From the NCBI GenBank assembly GCA_031551695.1, contig JAVBNG010000018.1, positions 1 through 64,000 of the forward strand: 64,000 nt of DNA. Direction: 5' to 3'. Shown here one piece after another: positions 42,431-51,592 of the stretch. The position numbers and the translations under genes are program-made. Every line of letters starts with the position of its first letter. Position 1 is the first letter of the stretch. The stretch comes from JAAYCI01 sp031551695 (lineage in GTDB: Bacteria; Bacillota; Clostridia; Oscillospirales; Ruminococcaceae). Below the pieces are notes generated by a model. The model was not told where the DNA came from. It did not search any database and saw only the letters and a program-made list of their open reading frames with translations.

Positions 42431-43555
42431 ATGGCACAAAGCAAATTGCGCGCCCTGTGCGAAGCAGACACCGGCCTTGGCGAGGAGGACATTGCGGCTT
42501 TGCTGCGCATAGAGGCGGAAATGCCCCTGTTCGCGCGGCTGATTGGGGCCGACCTGTTTCTGGATTGCTTTTCTGCCGACGGCGTGCGCTGCGTGGTAGC
42601 GGCCGAGGCCCTGCAGGCCGAGGGCAGCTTGTACAGCGGCACGGTGGTGGGCAAGCTTGCCACAAAGGACAACGAGCCGGCCGTGTTTTCCGCCATGGCC
42701 ACCGGCATGTCCGTGCGGGACGTGCTGGCGGTGACCCAGGAGCTGCGCAGTGTGCGGCAGGTGGCCGTTCCGGTGAAAAACCCCGGCGGCCGCGTGATTG
42801 CCGTGCTGATTCAGGAGAAGGACGTCTCCGAAAGTGTGGCGAAGGACAAAAAATACGCCAGGCTGCAGGAGATTGCGGAGGACCAGCGGCGCCTATTGTA
42901 CCGCATGGACCCGGGGCAGACCGGCGTGTACACCGGCCCGGCCCCGGAGGACCGGCTGGTGCTGCGGGAAGTGCACCACCGCATCAAAAACAATTTGCAG
43001 CTGGTGGCCAGCATTTTGAACCTGCAAGCGCGCGCAAGCAGCGTGCCCGAGGTGCAGAAGACCTTCCGCGAGACGGTGAGCCGCATCCGCAGCATTGCCG
43101 CCGCCTATGACTTGCTTTCCGCCGACGAGCCCGGCCAGGCGGTGCCGCTGCCGCCCCTGCTGCGCAAGGTGTGCCACAATGTGGCGGCCTGCAGCGGCTG
43201 CGCCGAGCGGGGCATTGCCGTGGCTGTGCGCGGGGACGATGTTCAGGCGAACAGTGAGCGCGCCACCGTGATTGCGTTGGTGGTGAACGAGCTGGTGATG
43301 AACGCCGTGGAGCACGCATTTGGCGAAACCGGCGGCGGGAACGTGGCCGTGACCGTGGAAGCGGGGCAGGAGTACGCGCGCATTGCCGTGCAGGACGACG
43401 GCGCCGGTTTCGACGCAGGGTGCACCCGGCCCAGCGGCCTGGGCCTTTCCTTTGTGGAGAGCATGGTGGCCGAAAAGCTGGGCGGTGCCCTGCACCGGGA
43501 GAGCGGCCCCGGCGGCACCTGTTTTTCCTTCGATTTTCGGCAGCAGCCGTTTTAG
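42431..43555 (+). CDS. eutW: EutW sensor histidine kinase
   Basis: Cytoplasmic kinase that senses ethanolamine and phosphorylates EutV. The 374-residue protein has an N-terminal sensory part of about 180 residues without membrane segments, the HisKA_2 phospho-acceptor motif REVHHRIKNNLQLV (His near 191), and a GHKL ATPase domain with VVNELVMNAVEHAF (N box), DDGAGF (G1) and GLGLSFVESMV (G2). ATG 42431 lies three bases after eutV. Together they control the two leaders at 41.6 and 43.7 kb. Confidence 0.94.
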   Translation: MAQSKLRALCEADTGLGEEDIAALLRIEAEMPLFARLIGADLFLDCFSADGVRCVVAAEALQAEGSLYSGTVVGKLATKDNEPAVFSAMATGMSVRDVLAVTQELRSVRQVAVPVKNPGGRVIAVLIQEKDVSESVAKDKKYARLQEIAEDQRRLLYRMDPGQTGVYTGPAPEDRLVLREVHHRIKNNLQLVASILNLQARASSVPEVQKTFRETVSRIRSIAAAYDLLSADEPGQAVPLPPLLRKVCHNVAACSGCAERGIAVAVRGDDVQANSERATVIALVVNELVMNAVEHAFGETGGGNVAVTVEAGQEYARIAVQDDGAGFDAGCTRPSGLGLSFVESMVAEKLGGALHRESGPGGTCFSFDFRQQPF

Positions 43556-43670
43556 GCGCGGAACGCGCCGTTTGGCGGCGGGCGCCGGAGCAGGCTCGAA
43601 GCGGACGATATGGCGGCACATGACACATGGCGCGGAAACGCCAAAAATATACTTAAAGTAAAATAAAGCA

Positions 43671-43748
43671 AAAACACAACAGGGTGTTTTGGGACGAAAG
43701 AGTCAGGGCCATGCGCGGCGCGCATGGTTATGGCTCTTTGTTTTTTTG
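43671..43748 (+). promoter_or_regulatory. Second ANTAR-type leader: hairpin plus terminator before eutA
   Basis: Hairpin 43671-43690 has the same ACA-ACAGGG-UGU core as the eutV leader, extended by an A4/U4 stem beyond a bulged base. Terminator 43697-43748: AAAGAG/CTCTTT outer stem, GCCATGCGC/GCGCATGGT inner stem, then seven T. The outer arms of the two leaders differ, so the conserved core is likely what is recognised. A clear separate promoter is not seen, so it probably acts within the eutVW transcript. Confidence 0.75.
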
Positions 43749-43793
43749 CGGGCCCTGCCGCCGGCAAAGCATTTTTCAGGAAAGGGGCACACG

Positions 43794-45248
43794 GTGGAAC
43801 ATATCCTCAGCATTGGCATCGACATTGGCACCACCACCACGCAGGTGGTGTTCAGCCGCCTTACGCTTGCGAACGCGTCCCGCTTTGCCGTGCCCCGCAT
43901 TGAAATTACGGAGAAAACCGTGCTGTTTGCCAGCCCCATCGTGTTCACGCCCTTTTCCGCAGAGAATAGGCTTGACGGCCGCGCGCTGGAGGAAATCGTG
44001 GCGGGTGCCTACCGCGACGCGGGGCTTAAGGCCGCCGAAGTGGCCACCGGGGCGGTCATCATCACCGGGCAGGCGGTGCGCAAGCAAAACGCCCGCACGG
44101 TGCTGGAGCACTTGAGCGGCTTTGCCGGAGACTTTGTAGTAGCCACCGCCGGGCCGGATTTGGAAAGCGTGATCGCGGGCAAGGGCTCGGGCGCGTGGCA
44201 GCTCTCCCGCGAGGCGGGGGGCGTGGTGGCAAACCTTGACATCGGCGGCGGCACCACCAACATCGTGTTGTTCCAAAACGGCGCAGTGCTTTCGGCCGGG
44301 TGCTACGACATCGGCGGGCGGCTGGCCCGCATCGCGCCGGACGGCACGCTGCTGGCACTGGAAGCGCCCGCGGCGCTGCTTGCCCAGCGTGCCGGGCTGC
44401 CCCTTACGCCGGGGCAGACGTATGGACCACAGCACTATGAGGCGCTGGCCGCCGCCATGAACCGCTGTTTGGAGGAGGCCCTGGGCTTCGCCCCCTTGAG
44501 CGATACCACCCGGCAGCTCATCACCCCGGGCAGCACGCCGCTGGCGCTGCCGGACGCGGGCGTTGCGGCACTGTGCTTTTCCGGCGGTGTGGCGGATTGT
44601 GTTTACGCGGCCTTGGAAGGCGGCGCGGCGGGCGCAAACGCCGACAGCCCCTATGCCTACGGCGACCTTGGCGTTTTGCTGGGCAAAGCCATCGCGCACG
44701 GCGCGCTGATGCAAAAGGCCCGCCGCATGCCGAAGGGCGAGACCATCCGCGCCACGGTCATCGGCGCGGGCAGCTACGCCACCACCGTCAGCGGCAGCAC
44801 CATCGCCTACACGGACGGGCTGTTCCCCTTCAAGAATTTACCGGTGGCCGTGGTCTCCAAAGGGGCGGAGGCGGCCCTTGCCCAAGGGGACGGCGAGGGG
44901 CTGGCGAGAGAGCTGGAGCGCTTTTTGGCGGAGAACCAATACAATGGGGCGCTGATTGCCCTTTCGGGCGAGGCCGGGGGCAGCTATGCCGCCCTGAAGC
45001 AGGTGGCCGCCGCCATTGTGGGGACGGCCGGGCGGGTGCTGGCGCAGGGGCAGCCGCTGCTGCTGGCCGTGCGGCGCGACTGCGCCAAAGCCCTGGGCCA
45101 GCGGGTTCTGGCCGAGCTGCGCGGCAGCCGGGCCCTGGTATGCTTGGACGAAGTACCCCTTTCCCACGGGGACTTCATCGACATCGGCCGCCCGCTGATG
45201 AACGGCGCGGTGGTGCCCGTGGTGGTGAAAACGCTGGTGTTCGGCTAA
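43794..45248 (+). CDS. eutA: Ethanolamine ammonia-lyase reactivating factor EutA
   Basis: ASKHA-type chaperone that swaps damaged cobalamin out of ethanolamine ammonia-lyase. The 484-residue protein begins MEHILSIGIDIGTTTTQVVFSRL with the phosphate-binding loop, and has NLDIGGGTTNIVLFQNG near 145. GTG 43794 is chosen because AGGAAAGGGG lies just upstream; the longer frame upstream runs through the terminator. It opens the structural part of the operon and is followed by its client enzyme. Confidence 0.94.
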   Translation: MEHILSIGIDIGTTTTQVVFSRLTLANASRFAVPRIEITEKTVLFASPIVFTPFSAENRLDGRALEEIVAGAYRDAGLKAAEVATGAVIITGQAVRKQNARTVLEHLSGFAGDFVVATAGPDLESVIAGKGSGAWQLSREAGGVVANLDIGGGTTNIVLFQNGAVLSAGCYDIGGRLARIAPDGTLLALEAPAALLAQRAGLPLTPGQTYGPQHYEALAAAMNRCLEEALGFAPLSDTTRQLITPGSTPLALPDAGVAALCFSGGVADCVYAALEGGAAGANADSPYAYGDLGVLLGKAIAHGALMQKARRMPKGETIRATVIGAGSYATTVSGSTIAYTDGLFPFKNLPVAVVSKGAEAALAQGDGEGLARELERFLAENQYNGALIALSGEAGGSYAALKQVAAAIVGTAGRVLAQGQPLLLAVRRDCAKALGQRVLAELRGSRALVCLDEVPLSHGDFIDIGRPLMNGAVVPVVVKTLVFG

Positions 45249-45279
45249 CGTGTTGAAATGACGGAAAGGATGGGATGGG

Positions 45280-46668
45280 ATGCAGCTTTCCACGGTGATG
45301 CTGGGCCAAAATTTCCAGTTTGGCTCCATAAAGGAAGTGCTGGGAAAGGCCAACGAGGAAAAAAGCGGCGACGTGCTGGCCGGTGTGGCCGCAACGAGCC
45401 TTTTGGAGCGCATTGCGGCGAAGGAGGTTCTTTCGAACCTGTTGCTGCGTGATTTGCGAAACAACCCCGTGGTGCCCTACGAAGAGGACGACGTCACGCG
45501 CATCATTCAGGACGGCGTGAACGAGACCATATACAACGAAATGGCAAACTGGAGTGTGGCGGAGCTGCGCGAGTGGCTGCTGGACGAAGCCACCGACGGC
45601 GCTATGATTGCCCGTGCCAGCCGCGGCCTCACCAGCGAGATGGTGGCCGCCGTGGCCAAGCTGATGGGCAACCTGGATTTGGTGTACGCGGCGAAAAAAA
45701 TCACCGTGACGGCCCACTGCAACACCACCATCGGCAAAAAGGGCACCTTTGCCATCCGCCTGCAGCCGAACCACACGGCAGACAGTTTGCAGGGCATCAC
45801 GGCGTCTTTGTTCGAGGGCCTTTCCTACGGCGCGGGGGACGCCGTGATTGGGCTGAACCCGGTGAACGACACCATCGCCAGCGTCTCCGCCATTCTGCAC
45901 CGCTTTCAGGAGGTGAAGGAGGCCTTCGCCATCCCCACCCAGCACTGCGTTTTGGCCCACATCACCACGCAAATCGAAGCCATCAAGCAGGGCGCGCCCA
46001 GCGATTTGATTTTCCAGAGCATCGCCGGCAGCCAGAAGGGCAACGAGGCCTTCGGCTTCACCACCGCCACCATCGAGGAGGCGCAGGACCTGCTGCGCCG
46101 GCAGGGCGCCGCCGCCGGGCCCAATGTGATGTACTTCGAGACGGGGCAGGGGTCGGAGCTCTCCAGCGAAGCCCACTACGGCGCCGACCAGGTGACCATG
46201 GAGGCCCGGTGCTACGGCTACGCCAAGGCATTTGCGCCCTTTTTGGTGAACACGGTGGTGGGCTTCATCGGGCCGGAATATTTGTACGACTCGAAACAGG
46301 TCATCCGGGCGGGGCTGGAGGACCATTTTATGGGAAAACTCAGCGGTATCCCCATGGGGTGCGACTGCTGCTACACGAACCACATGTCCGCCGACCAGAA
46401 CGACATTGAAAACCTGGCCATTTTGCTGGCCGGTGCGGGGTGCAATTATGTCATCGGCGTGCCCGGCGGCGACGACGTGATGCTGAACTACCAGACGAAC
46501 GCCTATCACGACGCGGCGGCCCTGCGCGAGACCCTTGGCCTGCGGCCCATTCCGGAGTTTGAGTCCTGGCTGCAAAAAATGGGCATTATGGAAAACGGCC
46601 GCCTGACGAAACGGGCCGGAGACGCCAGCCTGTTTTTGCAGAAATCCCGGGAGGTGAACCCATGGTGA
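45280..46668 (+). CDS. eutB: Ethanolamine ammonia-lyase large subunit
   Basis: Catalytic TIM-barrel subunit of the adenosylcobalamin enzyme that converts ethanolamine to acetaldehyde and ammonia. 462 residues, as expected. Visible conserved blocks: IKEVLGKANEEKSGDVLAG near the start, GKKGTFAIRLQPNHTADS, GLNPVNDT, FQSIAGSQKGNEAFG, YFETGQGSELSS and GIPMGCDCCYTNHM. Located inside the microcompartment. Its stop overlaps eutC by seven bases. Confidence 0.97.
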   Translation: MQLSTVMLGQNFQFGSIKEVLGKANEEKSGDVLAGVAATSLLERIAAKEVLSNLLLRDLRNNPVVPYEEDDVTRIIQDGVNETIYNEMANWSVAELREWLLDEATDGAMIARASRGLTSEMVAAVAKLMGNLDLVYAAKKITVTAHCNTTIGKKGTFAIRLQPNHTADSLQGITASLFEGLSYGAGDAVIGLNPVNDTIASVSAILHRFQEVKEAFAIPTQHCVLAHITTQIEAIKQGAPSDLIFQSIAGSQKGNEAFGFTTATIEEAQDLLRRQGAAAGPNVMYFETGQGSELSSEAHYGADQVTMEARCYGYAKAFAPFLVNTVVGFIGPEYLYDSKQVIRAGLEDHFMGKLSGIPMGCDCCYTNHMSADQNDIENLAILLAGAGCNYVIGVPGGDDVMLNYQTNAYHDAAALRETLGLRPIPEFESWLQKMGIMENGRLTKRAGDASLFLQKSREVNPW

Positions 46669-47636
46669 ACGTAAGAGCCCAGAGCATTGAGGCCGTAGTG
46701 CGGCAGGTGCTGGCGGAGCGCGGCGGGACGAAAGCGGCGGGGACTGCTTCCCCTGCGGCGGCGGGTTTCCCTGCGGGCACGCAAACGGCGGTACCGGTTT
46801 CCCCCGCGCCGGCAGCCGGCGCAGCGGCCGCGCCGCAGGCGCCCGCCAAGCCCGGCGCGGCCGAGCAAATGGATTTTTGGCAAAAGGCAAACACGGCAAG
46901 GCCCCAAACCCAGGAGCCGCAGCATCTCTCCGAGCAGCTTTCCGCCGATTTGCGGCAGATGAAGGACAGCACCACCGCCCGCATCTGCATCGGCCGGGCC
47001 GGGCCGCGGCTGGCAACAAGGGCCCTGCTTGCCCTGCGGGCCGACCACGCCGCCGCCCGCGACGCCGTGATGAGCGACGTGGATGAAGCGCTGCTGGAAC
47101 GGCTGGGGTTGTTTTCCATCCAGACCCTGTGCGAAAGCCGGGGCCAGCACCTCACCCGGCCGGATCTCGGCCGCCAGTTCAGCGCGGAAGCACTGGCCGA
47201 GGTACAGGCCAAGTGCAAGCAAAAGCCTCAGGTGCAGGTGTATTTGAGCGACGGCCTGAACGCGCTGGCCATCAACGAAAACGCCGAAAACTTCTGGGAG
47301 GCGCTGAAGGACGGCCTTGCCTTGCGTAACATCGATGTGGGCACGCCTTTCTTTGTGAAGTACGGCCGGGTGCCCGCCATGGACCATCTGGCCGAGGCGC
47401 TGCAGCCGGAAATCATCTGCGTGCTCATCGGCGAGCGGCCGGGCCTTGGCGGCAACCAGAGCATGAGTGCATACATTTGCTACCGCCCCACCGTGGGCAT
47501 GCCGGAAAGCCGCCGCACAGTGCTTTCCAACATCCACAAGGAGGGCACCCCCGCCGTGGAGGCAGGCGCCTATGCCGCCGAACTGCTGGAGATTATTTTG
47601 CGGGAAAAACGCAGCGGCGTGGATTTGAAACTGTAA
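46662..47636 (+). CDS. eutC: Ethanolamine ammonia-lyase small subunit
   Basis: Small subunit holding the cobalamin with EutB. The core (about residues 85-324) has ARICIGRAGPRLATRALLALRADHAAARDAV, LSDGLNALAINENAENF and IGERPGLGGNQSMSAYICYRP. The first 20 residues (VRAQSIEAVVRQVLAERGG) form an amphipathic helix and are followed by about 50 Ala/Pro-rich linker residues; this is the form of a microcompartment-targeting peptide. At 324 residues it is longer than the usual 290-300 because of this linker. ATG 46662. Confidence 0.95.
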   Translation: MVNVRAQSIEAVVRQVLAERGGTKAAGTASPAAAGFPAGTQTAVPVSPAPAAGAAAAPQAPAKPGAAEQMDFWQKANTARPQTQEPQHLSEQLSADLRQMKDSTTARICIGRAGPRLATRALLALRADHAAARDAVMSDVDEALLERLGLFSIQTLCESRGQHLTRPDLGRQFSAEALAEVQAKCKQKPQVQVYLSDGLNALAINENAENFWEALKDGLALRNIDVGTPFFVKYGRVPAMDHLAEALQPEIICVLIGERPGLGGNQSMSAYICYRPTVGMPESRRTVLSNIHKEGTPAVEAGAYAAELLEIILREKRSGVDLKL

Positions 47637-47655
47637 GAAGGGGGCGCGAAGTAAA

Positions 47656-48312
47656 ATGATACGTGAAAAAATCCCGGCGGCGGTGCTGAGCACCAAGGTC
47701 ATCGCCAACGTGGCCGCGCCCCTGCTGGGCCAGCTGTGCCCGAAAGAACAGCGCGGCAGCTTCGGCCTCATCTCCACCGACTGCGACGATGTATCTTACG
47801 TGGCGCTGGACGAGGCCACCAAGAAGGCGGACGTGCGGGTGGCCTACGCAAAAAGCCTGTACGCTGGCGCATCCAATGCGTCCACCCGGCTGGCGGGAGA
47901 GTTTTTGGGCATTTTGGCCGGGCCGGACCCTGAGGAAGTGAAAAGCGGCCTTGCCGCCGCCTGTGAATTCATGCAAACGGACGCCGCCTTCCAAAAGGCG
48001 GACGACGCGGGCACCGTGGTGTATTTTTCCCACTGCATCTCGCGCACGGGCAGCTTTCTTTCGAAAGAGGCCGGTGTGCCGGAGGGCACGCCGATGGCCT
48101 ACCTGATTGCCCCGCCCACGGAGGCGCTGTACGGCCTCGACGCCGCATTGAAGGCGGCGGAGGTGGAGCTGCGGGTGTTTTACGGCCCGCCCACGGAGAC
48201 GAACTTTGCCGGGGGCTTGCTAACGGGCAGCCAATGCGCCTGCAAGGCCGCGTGTGAAGCATTCGAGGAAGCCGTTATCCAGGTGGCGGCGGCGCCTTTG
48301 GACATTTTATAA
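47656..48312 (+). CDS. eutL: Microcompartment shell protein EutL (tandem BMC, trimer)
   Basis: Trimeric shell tile with a gated central pore. The 218-residue protein has two circularly permuted BMC repeats; recognisable blocks are VLSTKVIANVAAPL, IDS-type region RGSFGLISTDCDDVSYVALDEATKKADV, and YGPPTETNFAGGLLTGSQCACKAACEAF near the end. ATG 47656 follows GAAGGGGGCG. It comes directly after the lyase genes. Confidence 0.95.
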   Translation: MIREKIPAAVLSTKVIANVAAPLLGQLCPKEQRGSFGLISTDCDDVSYVALDEATKKADVRVAYAKSLYAGASNASTRLAGEFLGILAGPDPEEVKSGLAAACEFMQTDAAFQKADDAGTVVYFSHCISRTGSFLSKEAGVPEGTPMAYLIAPPTEALYGLDAALKAAEVELRVFYGPPTETNFAGGLLTGSQCACKAACEAFEEAVIQVAAAPLDIL

Positions 48313-48325
48313 AAAGGAGGAAACG

Positions 48326-49888
48326 ATGCAACTGGACAAGGACCTTGCTTCCGTGCAGGAAGTGCGCAACCTGATGGGGGCCGCCAAGGCCGCACAGAAG
48401 GTGCTGGCCGGGTACGACCAGCAGCAGATTGACGCGCTGGTGGCCGCCGTTGCCGCCGCCTGTGAAAAACAGGCGGAGCCGCTGGCCAAGCTGGCCGTTG
48501 AGGAAACCGGCTTTGGCAACGTGGCAGACAAAACGCAGAAAAACCTGCTTGCCTGCCGCACGGTGCATGATTCTATCAAGGACATGAAAACCATCGGCCT
48601 CATCGCCGTGGACGAGGCGCAGAAAGTGGAGGAGTTCGCCGTGCCCATTGGGGCCATCGCGGCGGTCATCCCGTCCACGAATCCCACCTCCACGGTAATG
48701 TACAAGGCGCTGATTGCCCTGAAGGCGGGCAACGCCGTGGTGGTGAGCCCCCACCCGGCGGCCAAAAACTGCATTGCCAAAACCGTGGAAATCATCCGGG
48801 AGGCCATCCGGAAGGCGGGCGGCCCGCCGGACGCGGTGGCTGCCGTCACCACGCCGACCATGGAGGCCACCGACGCGCTGATGCGCCACAAGGACACCGG
48901 CCTGATTTTAGCCACCGGCGGCCCCGGCATGGTGAAGGCGGCCTATTCCTCCGGCAACCCCGCCCTCGGCGTGGGCGCGGGCAACGGCCCCGCCTACATT
49001 GAACGCACGGCAAACGTGCCCGCCGCCATTTCCCGCATCATCCAAAGCAAAACCTTCGACAACGGCACCATCTGCGCGTCGGAGCAGAGCATCATTGTGG
49101 AGGCGGACATGCTGGAGGGCGTGCTGACCGAGGCCCGCCGCCAGGGTGTTTACTGTATGGACGCGAAAGAAACCGCAAAAGTGGGCGGCATTTTGATGCG
49201 GGCGAACGGCAGCATGAGCCCGGCCATCGTGGGCCGCACGGCGGCGCAGGTGGGCGAGCAGGCGGGCATTGCGGTGCCGCCTGGCACGAAGGTGCTGCTG
49301 TCCTGCCTGCAGGCGGAGGTGAGCAAACAAAACCCCTACGCCCGCGAAAAGCTGTGCCCCGTGCTGGGGCTTTTCGCCGTGGCGAATTGGCAGGAGGCCT
49401 GCGAACTGTGCAAGCGGCTTTTGGAGAACGAGGGCATCGGCCACACCATGGTCATCCACTCGGAGAACCTGCCCGTCATCCGGCAGTTTGCGGCGGAAAA
49501 GCCGGTGATGCGCCTGTTGGTAAATACCCCCGGCGCCCAGGGCGGCACCGGTATCACCACCAACCTGGCCCCGGCCCTTACCCTCGGCTGCGGCGCCATG
49601 GGCGGCACCGCCACCAGCGACAACGTGACCCCCATGCATCTGCTCAACATCCGGCGGCTGGCTTGGGGCGTGCGGGACGTTGGCCCTGTGGCCGAAGCGG
49701 CCGCCCAACCGGCGGCTTTGGCGGCGGCGCAGGCCCCTGCAGTTCCCGCGGCTGCTTCCGCGGCCGTGGCGCAGGCAGCGGTGCAAAGCGTGTTTGCCGC
49801 GCCGGCGGCGCCTGTGCCCGTGGCAGACATCGAGAGCATTGTGAACGAGGTGATTGCCCGGCTTTCCCAACAGTGTGACGGAGTTTAG
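48326..49888 (+). CDS. eutE: CoA-acylating acetaldehyde dehydrogenase EutE
   Basis: Oxidises acetaldehyde to acetyl-CoA with NAD inside the shell. The 520-residue protein has IPSTNPTSTVMYKALIALKAGNAVV, the LATGGPGMVKAAYSSGNPALGVGAGN block and the catalytic cysteine in DNGTICASEQSI. The last 55 residues are an Ala/Pro linker and then an amphipathic helix (PVADIESIVNEVIARLSQ), typical of a C-terminal encapsulation peptide. ATG 48326 follows AAGGAGG; the open frame above it is an overlap with eutL. Confidence 0.94.
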   Translation: MQLDKDLASVQEVRNLMGAAKAAQKVLAGYDQQQIDALVAAVAAACEKQAEPLAKLAVEETGFGNVADKTQKNLLACRTVHDSIKDMKTIGLIAVDEAQKVEEFAVPIGAIAAVIPSTNPTSTVMYKALIALKAGNAVVVSPHPAAKNCIAKTVEIIREAIRKAGGPPDAVAAVTTPTMEATDALMRHKDTGLILATGGPGMVKAAYSSGNPALGVGAGNGPAYIERTANVPAAISRIIQSKTFDNGTICASEQSIIVEADMLEGVLTEARRQGVYCMDAKETAKVGGILMRANGSMSPAIVGRTAAQVGEQAGIAVPPGTKVLLSCLQAEVSKQNPYAREKLCPVLGLFAVANWQEACELCKRLLENEGIGHTMVIHSENLPVIRQFAAEKPVMRLLVNTPGAQGGTGITTNLAPALTLGCGAMGGTATSDNVTPMHLLNIRRLAWGVRDVGPVAEAAAQPAALAAAQAPAVPAAASAAVAQAAVQSVFAAPAAPVPVADIESIVNEVIARLSQQCDGV

Positions 49889-49992
49889 CCACGCAGTCGC
49901 GGTTTTTACAGCGGTTATACACTTTTTCCGTTTTCAGATACAAACCGAAAAACGAACATCATTTTACAACCTAATTTAAGGAGGACAAAACA

Positions 49993-50292
49993 ATGGCAGC
50001 AACATTACAGGCACTGGGCATGGTGGAAACAAAGGGGCTGGTGGGCTCCATCGAGGCGGCGGACGCCATGGTGAAGGCGGCGAACGTGCAGCTGATCGGC
50101 AAGGTGCACGTGGGCGGCGGGCTTGTCACCGTGATGGTGCGCGGCGACGTGGGCGCGGTAAAATCGGCCACGGACGCGGGCGCCGCGGCGGCGGGCAAAA
50201 TTGGCGAGCTGGTGAGCGTGCACGTCATTCCCCGGCCCCACGACGAGGTGGAAATGATTTTGCCCACGCTGAAAACCGGCGACAAAAACTAG
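49993..50292 (+). CDS. eutM: Microcompartment shell protein EutM, copy 1 (BMC hexamer)
   Basis: Main hexameric shell tile, 99 residues, single BMC domain: LGMVETKGLVGSIEAADAMVKAANV, then LVTVMVRGDVGAVKSATDAGAAAA and VISLP-like VHVIPRPHDEVEMILP. ATG 49993 follows AAGGAGG. The 100 bp before it contain no gene and no clear hairpin. It is nearly identical to the next gene, differing at only three residues. Confidence 0.97.
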   Translation: MAATLQALGMVETKGLVGSIEAADAMVKAANVQLIGKVHVGGGLVTVMVRGDVGAVKSATDAGAAAAGKIGELVSVHVIPRPHDEVEMILPTLKTGDKN

Positions 50293-50351
50293 CAATATAG
50301 GGTTAAATTTTAACACAACAACCGAAACAACACACAACAGGAGGCAGAAAA

Positions 50352-50651
50352 ATGGCAGAAGTATTGCAGGCACTGGGCATGGTGGAAACAAAGGGGCTGG
50401 TCGGCTCCATCGAGGCGGCGGACGCCATGGTGAAGGCGGCCAACGTGCGGCTCATCGGCAAGGTGCACGTGGGCGGCGGGCTTGTTACCGTGATGGTGCG
50501 CGGCGACGTGGGCGCGGTAAAATCGGCCACGGACGCGGGCGCGGCGGCGGCGGGCAAAATTGGCGAGCTGGTGAGCGTGCACGTCATTCCCCGGCCCCAC
50601 GACGAAGTAGAAATGATTTTGCCCACGCTGAAAACCGGCGACAAGAACTAG
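50352..50651 (+). CDS. eutM: Microcompartment shell protein EutM, copy 2
   Basis: Second 99-residue BMC hexamer tile. It differs from copy 1 only at residues 3 and 4 (Glu-Val for Ala-Thr) and 33 (Arg for Gln), and the DNA is also almost identical, while the two upstream regions differ. This means recent duplication or gene conversion. ATG 50352 follows CAGGAGG. Shell proteins are needed in large amounts, so a dosage effect is likely. Confidence 0.97.
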   Translation: MAEVLQALGMVETKGLVGSIEAADAMVKAANVRLIGKVHVGGGLVTVMVRGDVGAVKSATDAGAAAAGKIGELVSVHVIPRPHDEVEMILPTLKTGDKN

Positions 50652-50777
50652 GCCGCTCTGGCGCAAGGGCGTGTGAAGATGCGAAAGCACAGCGCCTTGC
50701 CTGTTTGGGCAAAGGCGGCAGCGTTTACCACGACAGGCCGTAACACGGCACGGCACAGCAAAGGGAGGGGACACCGC

Positions 50778-51581
50778 ATGGTGGTGACTGAGAGCGATTT
50801 GCGCCGCCGGGCGCTGGCGGGTGAAAAAAGCCTGCGGCTGGCGGAAGGGGACATCCTGACGCCCGCCGCGCGGGACTATGCCCGGCAGCAAGGCCTTGTG
50901 GTGCAGCCCGCGGCCGGGCAGGCCGATGCCGCCGCGGCTGCGGTTGCCCCGCCCGGGGCCGGTGCGCCCCGGGGCCAGGTGATGGACCGCGCCCCCGTGC
51001 CCATGGTGAACGGCAAACCGCTGTACGTGGACGAAAGCGGACGAACCTACGGCGAAAAGCCCGAGCATATGACCCACCTGCACGGCAACGTGCTGGTGGA
51101 AAAAAGTCACCCCCGCATCGCCTTTCGCGGCGAGATGGATTTGCTGCAGGCGGATATCCTGTCCGCCCAGGTGCAGGCCAAGGCCCACGGCTGGGCGGCG
51201 CTGGCGGACGATTTGGGCAATGCCCTCTCCTTTGCCCGCGCCGTGCTGGGCAGCGAGGTAAAGGAGGAACCCCTTCCCTTCCCGCCGCTGCTTGGCTACA
51301 CGGACGGTGCGCTGCGGGAAGTGAGCCACCACCCCGAGCGGCATTTCGGCATTCCCCATTTGGTGCCGGACGCGCGGATGGGGCCGGTGGTGGCGGGGCT
51401 GAACCGCCTGCGGGCCGAGACGCGGCGGTGCGAGCTTTCGGCTATGGCGGTCTTCAGCCAGCCGGGCGGCGGGATTTCCCGCGCCGATTTGGTGCAGGCC
51501 CTGAACCGCCTGAGCAGCGGATTTTACATTTTGATGTGCCGGGTGAACAGCGGGTTTTACACCCGGAACAGGCCGGAGTAG
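50778..51581 (+). CDS. eutT: EutT-type corrinoid adenosyltransferase
   Basis: Makes adenosylcobalamin for ethanolamine ammonia-lyase. The 267-residue protein has a short N-terminal domain (VVTESDLRRRALAGEKSLRLAEGDILTPAARDYARQ cut in two parts: VVTESDLRRR and LTPAARDYARQQG), an Ala/Pro linker, and the adenosyltransferase domain with MTHLHGNVLVEKSHPRIAFRGEMDLLQADIL and MGPVVAGLNRLRAETRRCEL. ATG 50778 follows AAGGGAGGGG; frames upstream of it are not translated. Confidence 0.88.
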   Translation: MVVTESDLRRRALAGEKSLRLAEGDILTPAARDYARQQGLVVQPAAGQADAAAAAVAPPGAGAPRGQVMDRAPVPMVNGKPLYVDESGRTYGEKPEHMTHLHGNVLVEKSHPRIAFRGEMDLLQADILSAQVQAKAHGWAALADDLGNALSFARAVLGSEVKEEPLPFPPLLGYTDGALREVSHHPERHFGIPHLVPDARMGPVVAGLNRLRAETRRCELSAMAVFSQPGGGISRADLVQALNRLSSGFYILMCRVNSGFYTRNRPE

Positions 51582-51592
51582 GAGTGATTCCC

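Noticed and set aside
45175..47019. 614-codon minus-strand open frame opposite eutB and eutC
   Set aside because: EutB and EutC are unmistakable on the plus strand; this is a codon-bias shadow.
49889..49992. A third ANTAR-type leader before eutM
   Set aside because: The gap contains no ACAGGG-loop hairpin and no terminator.
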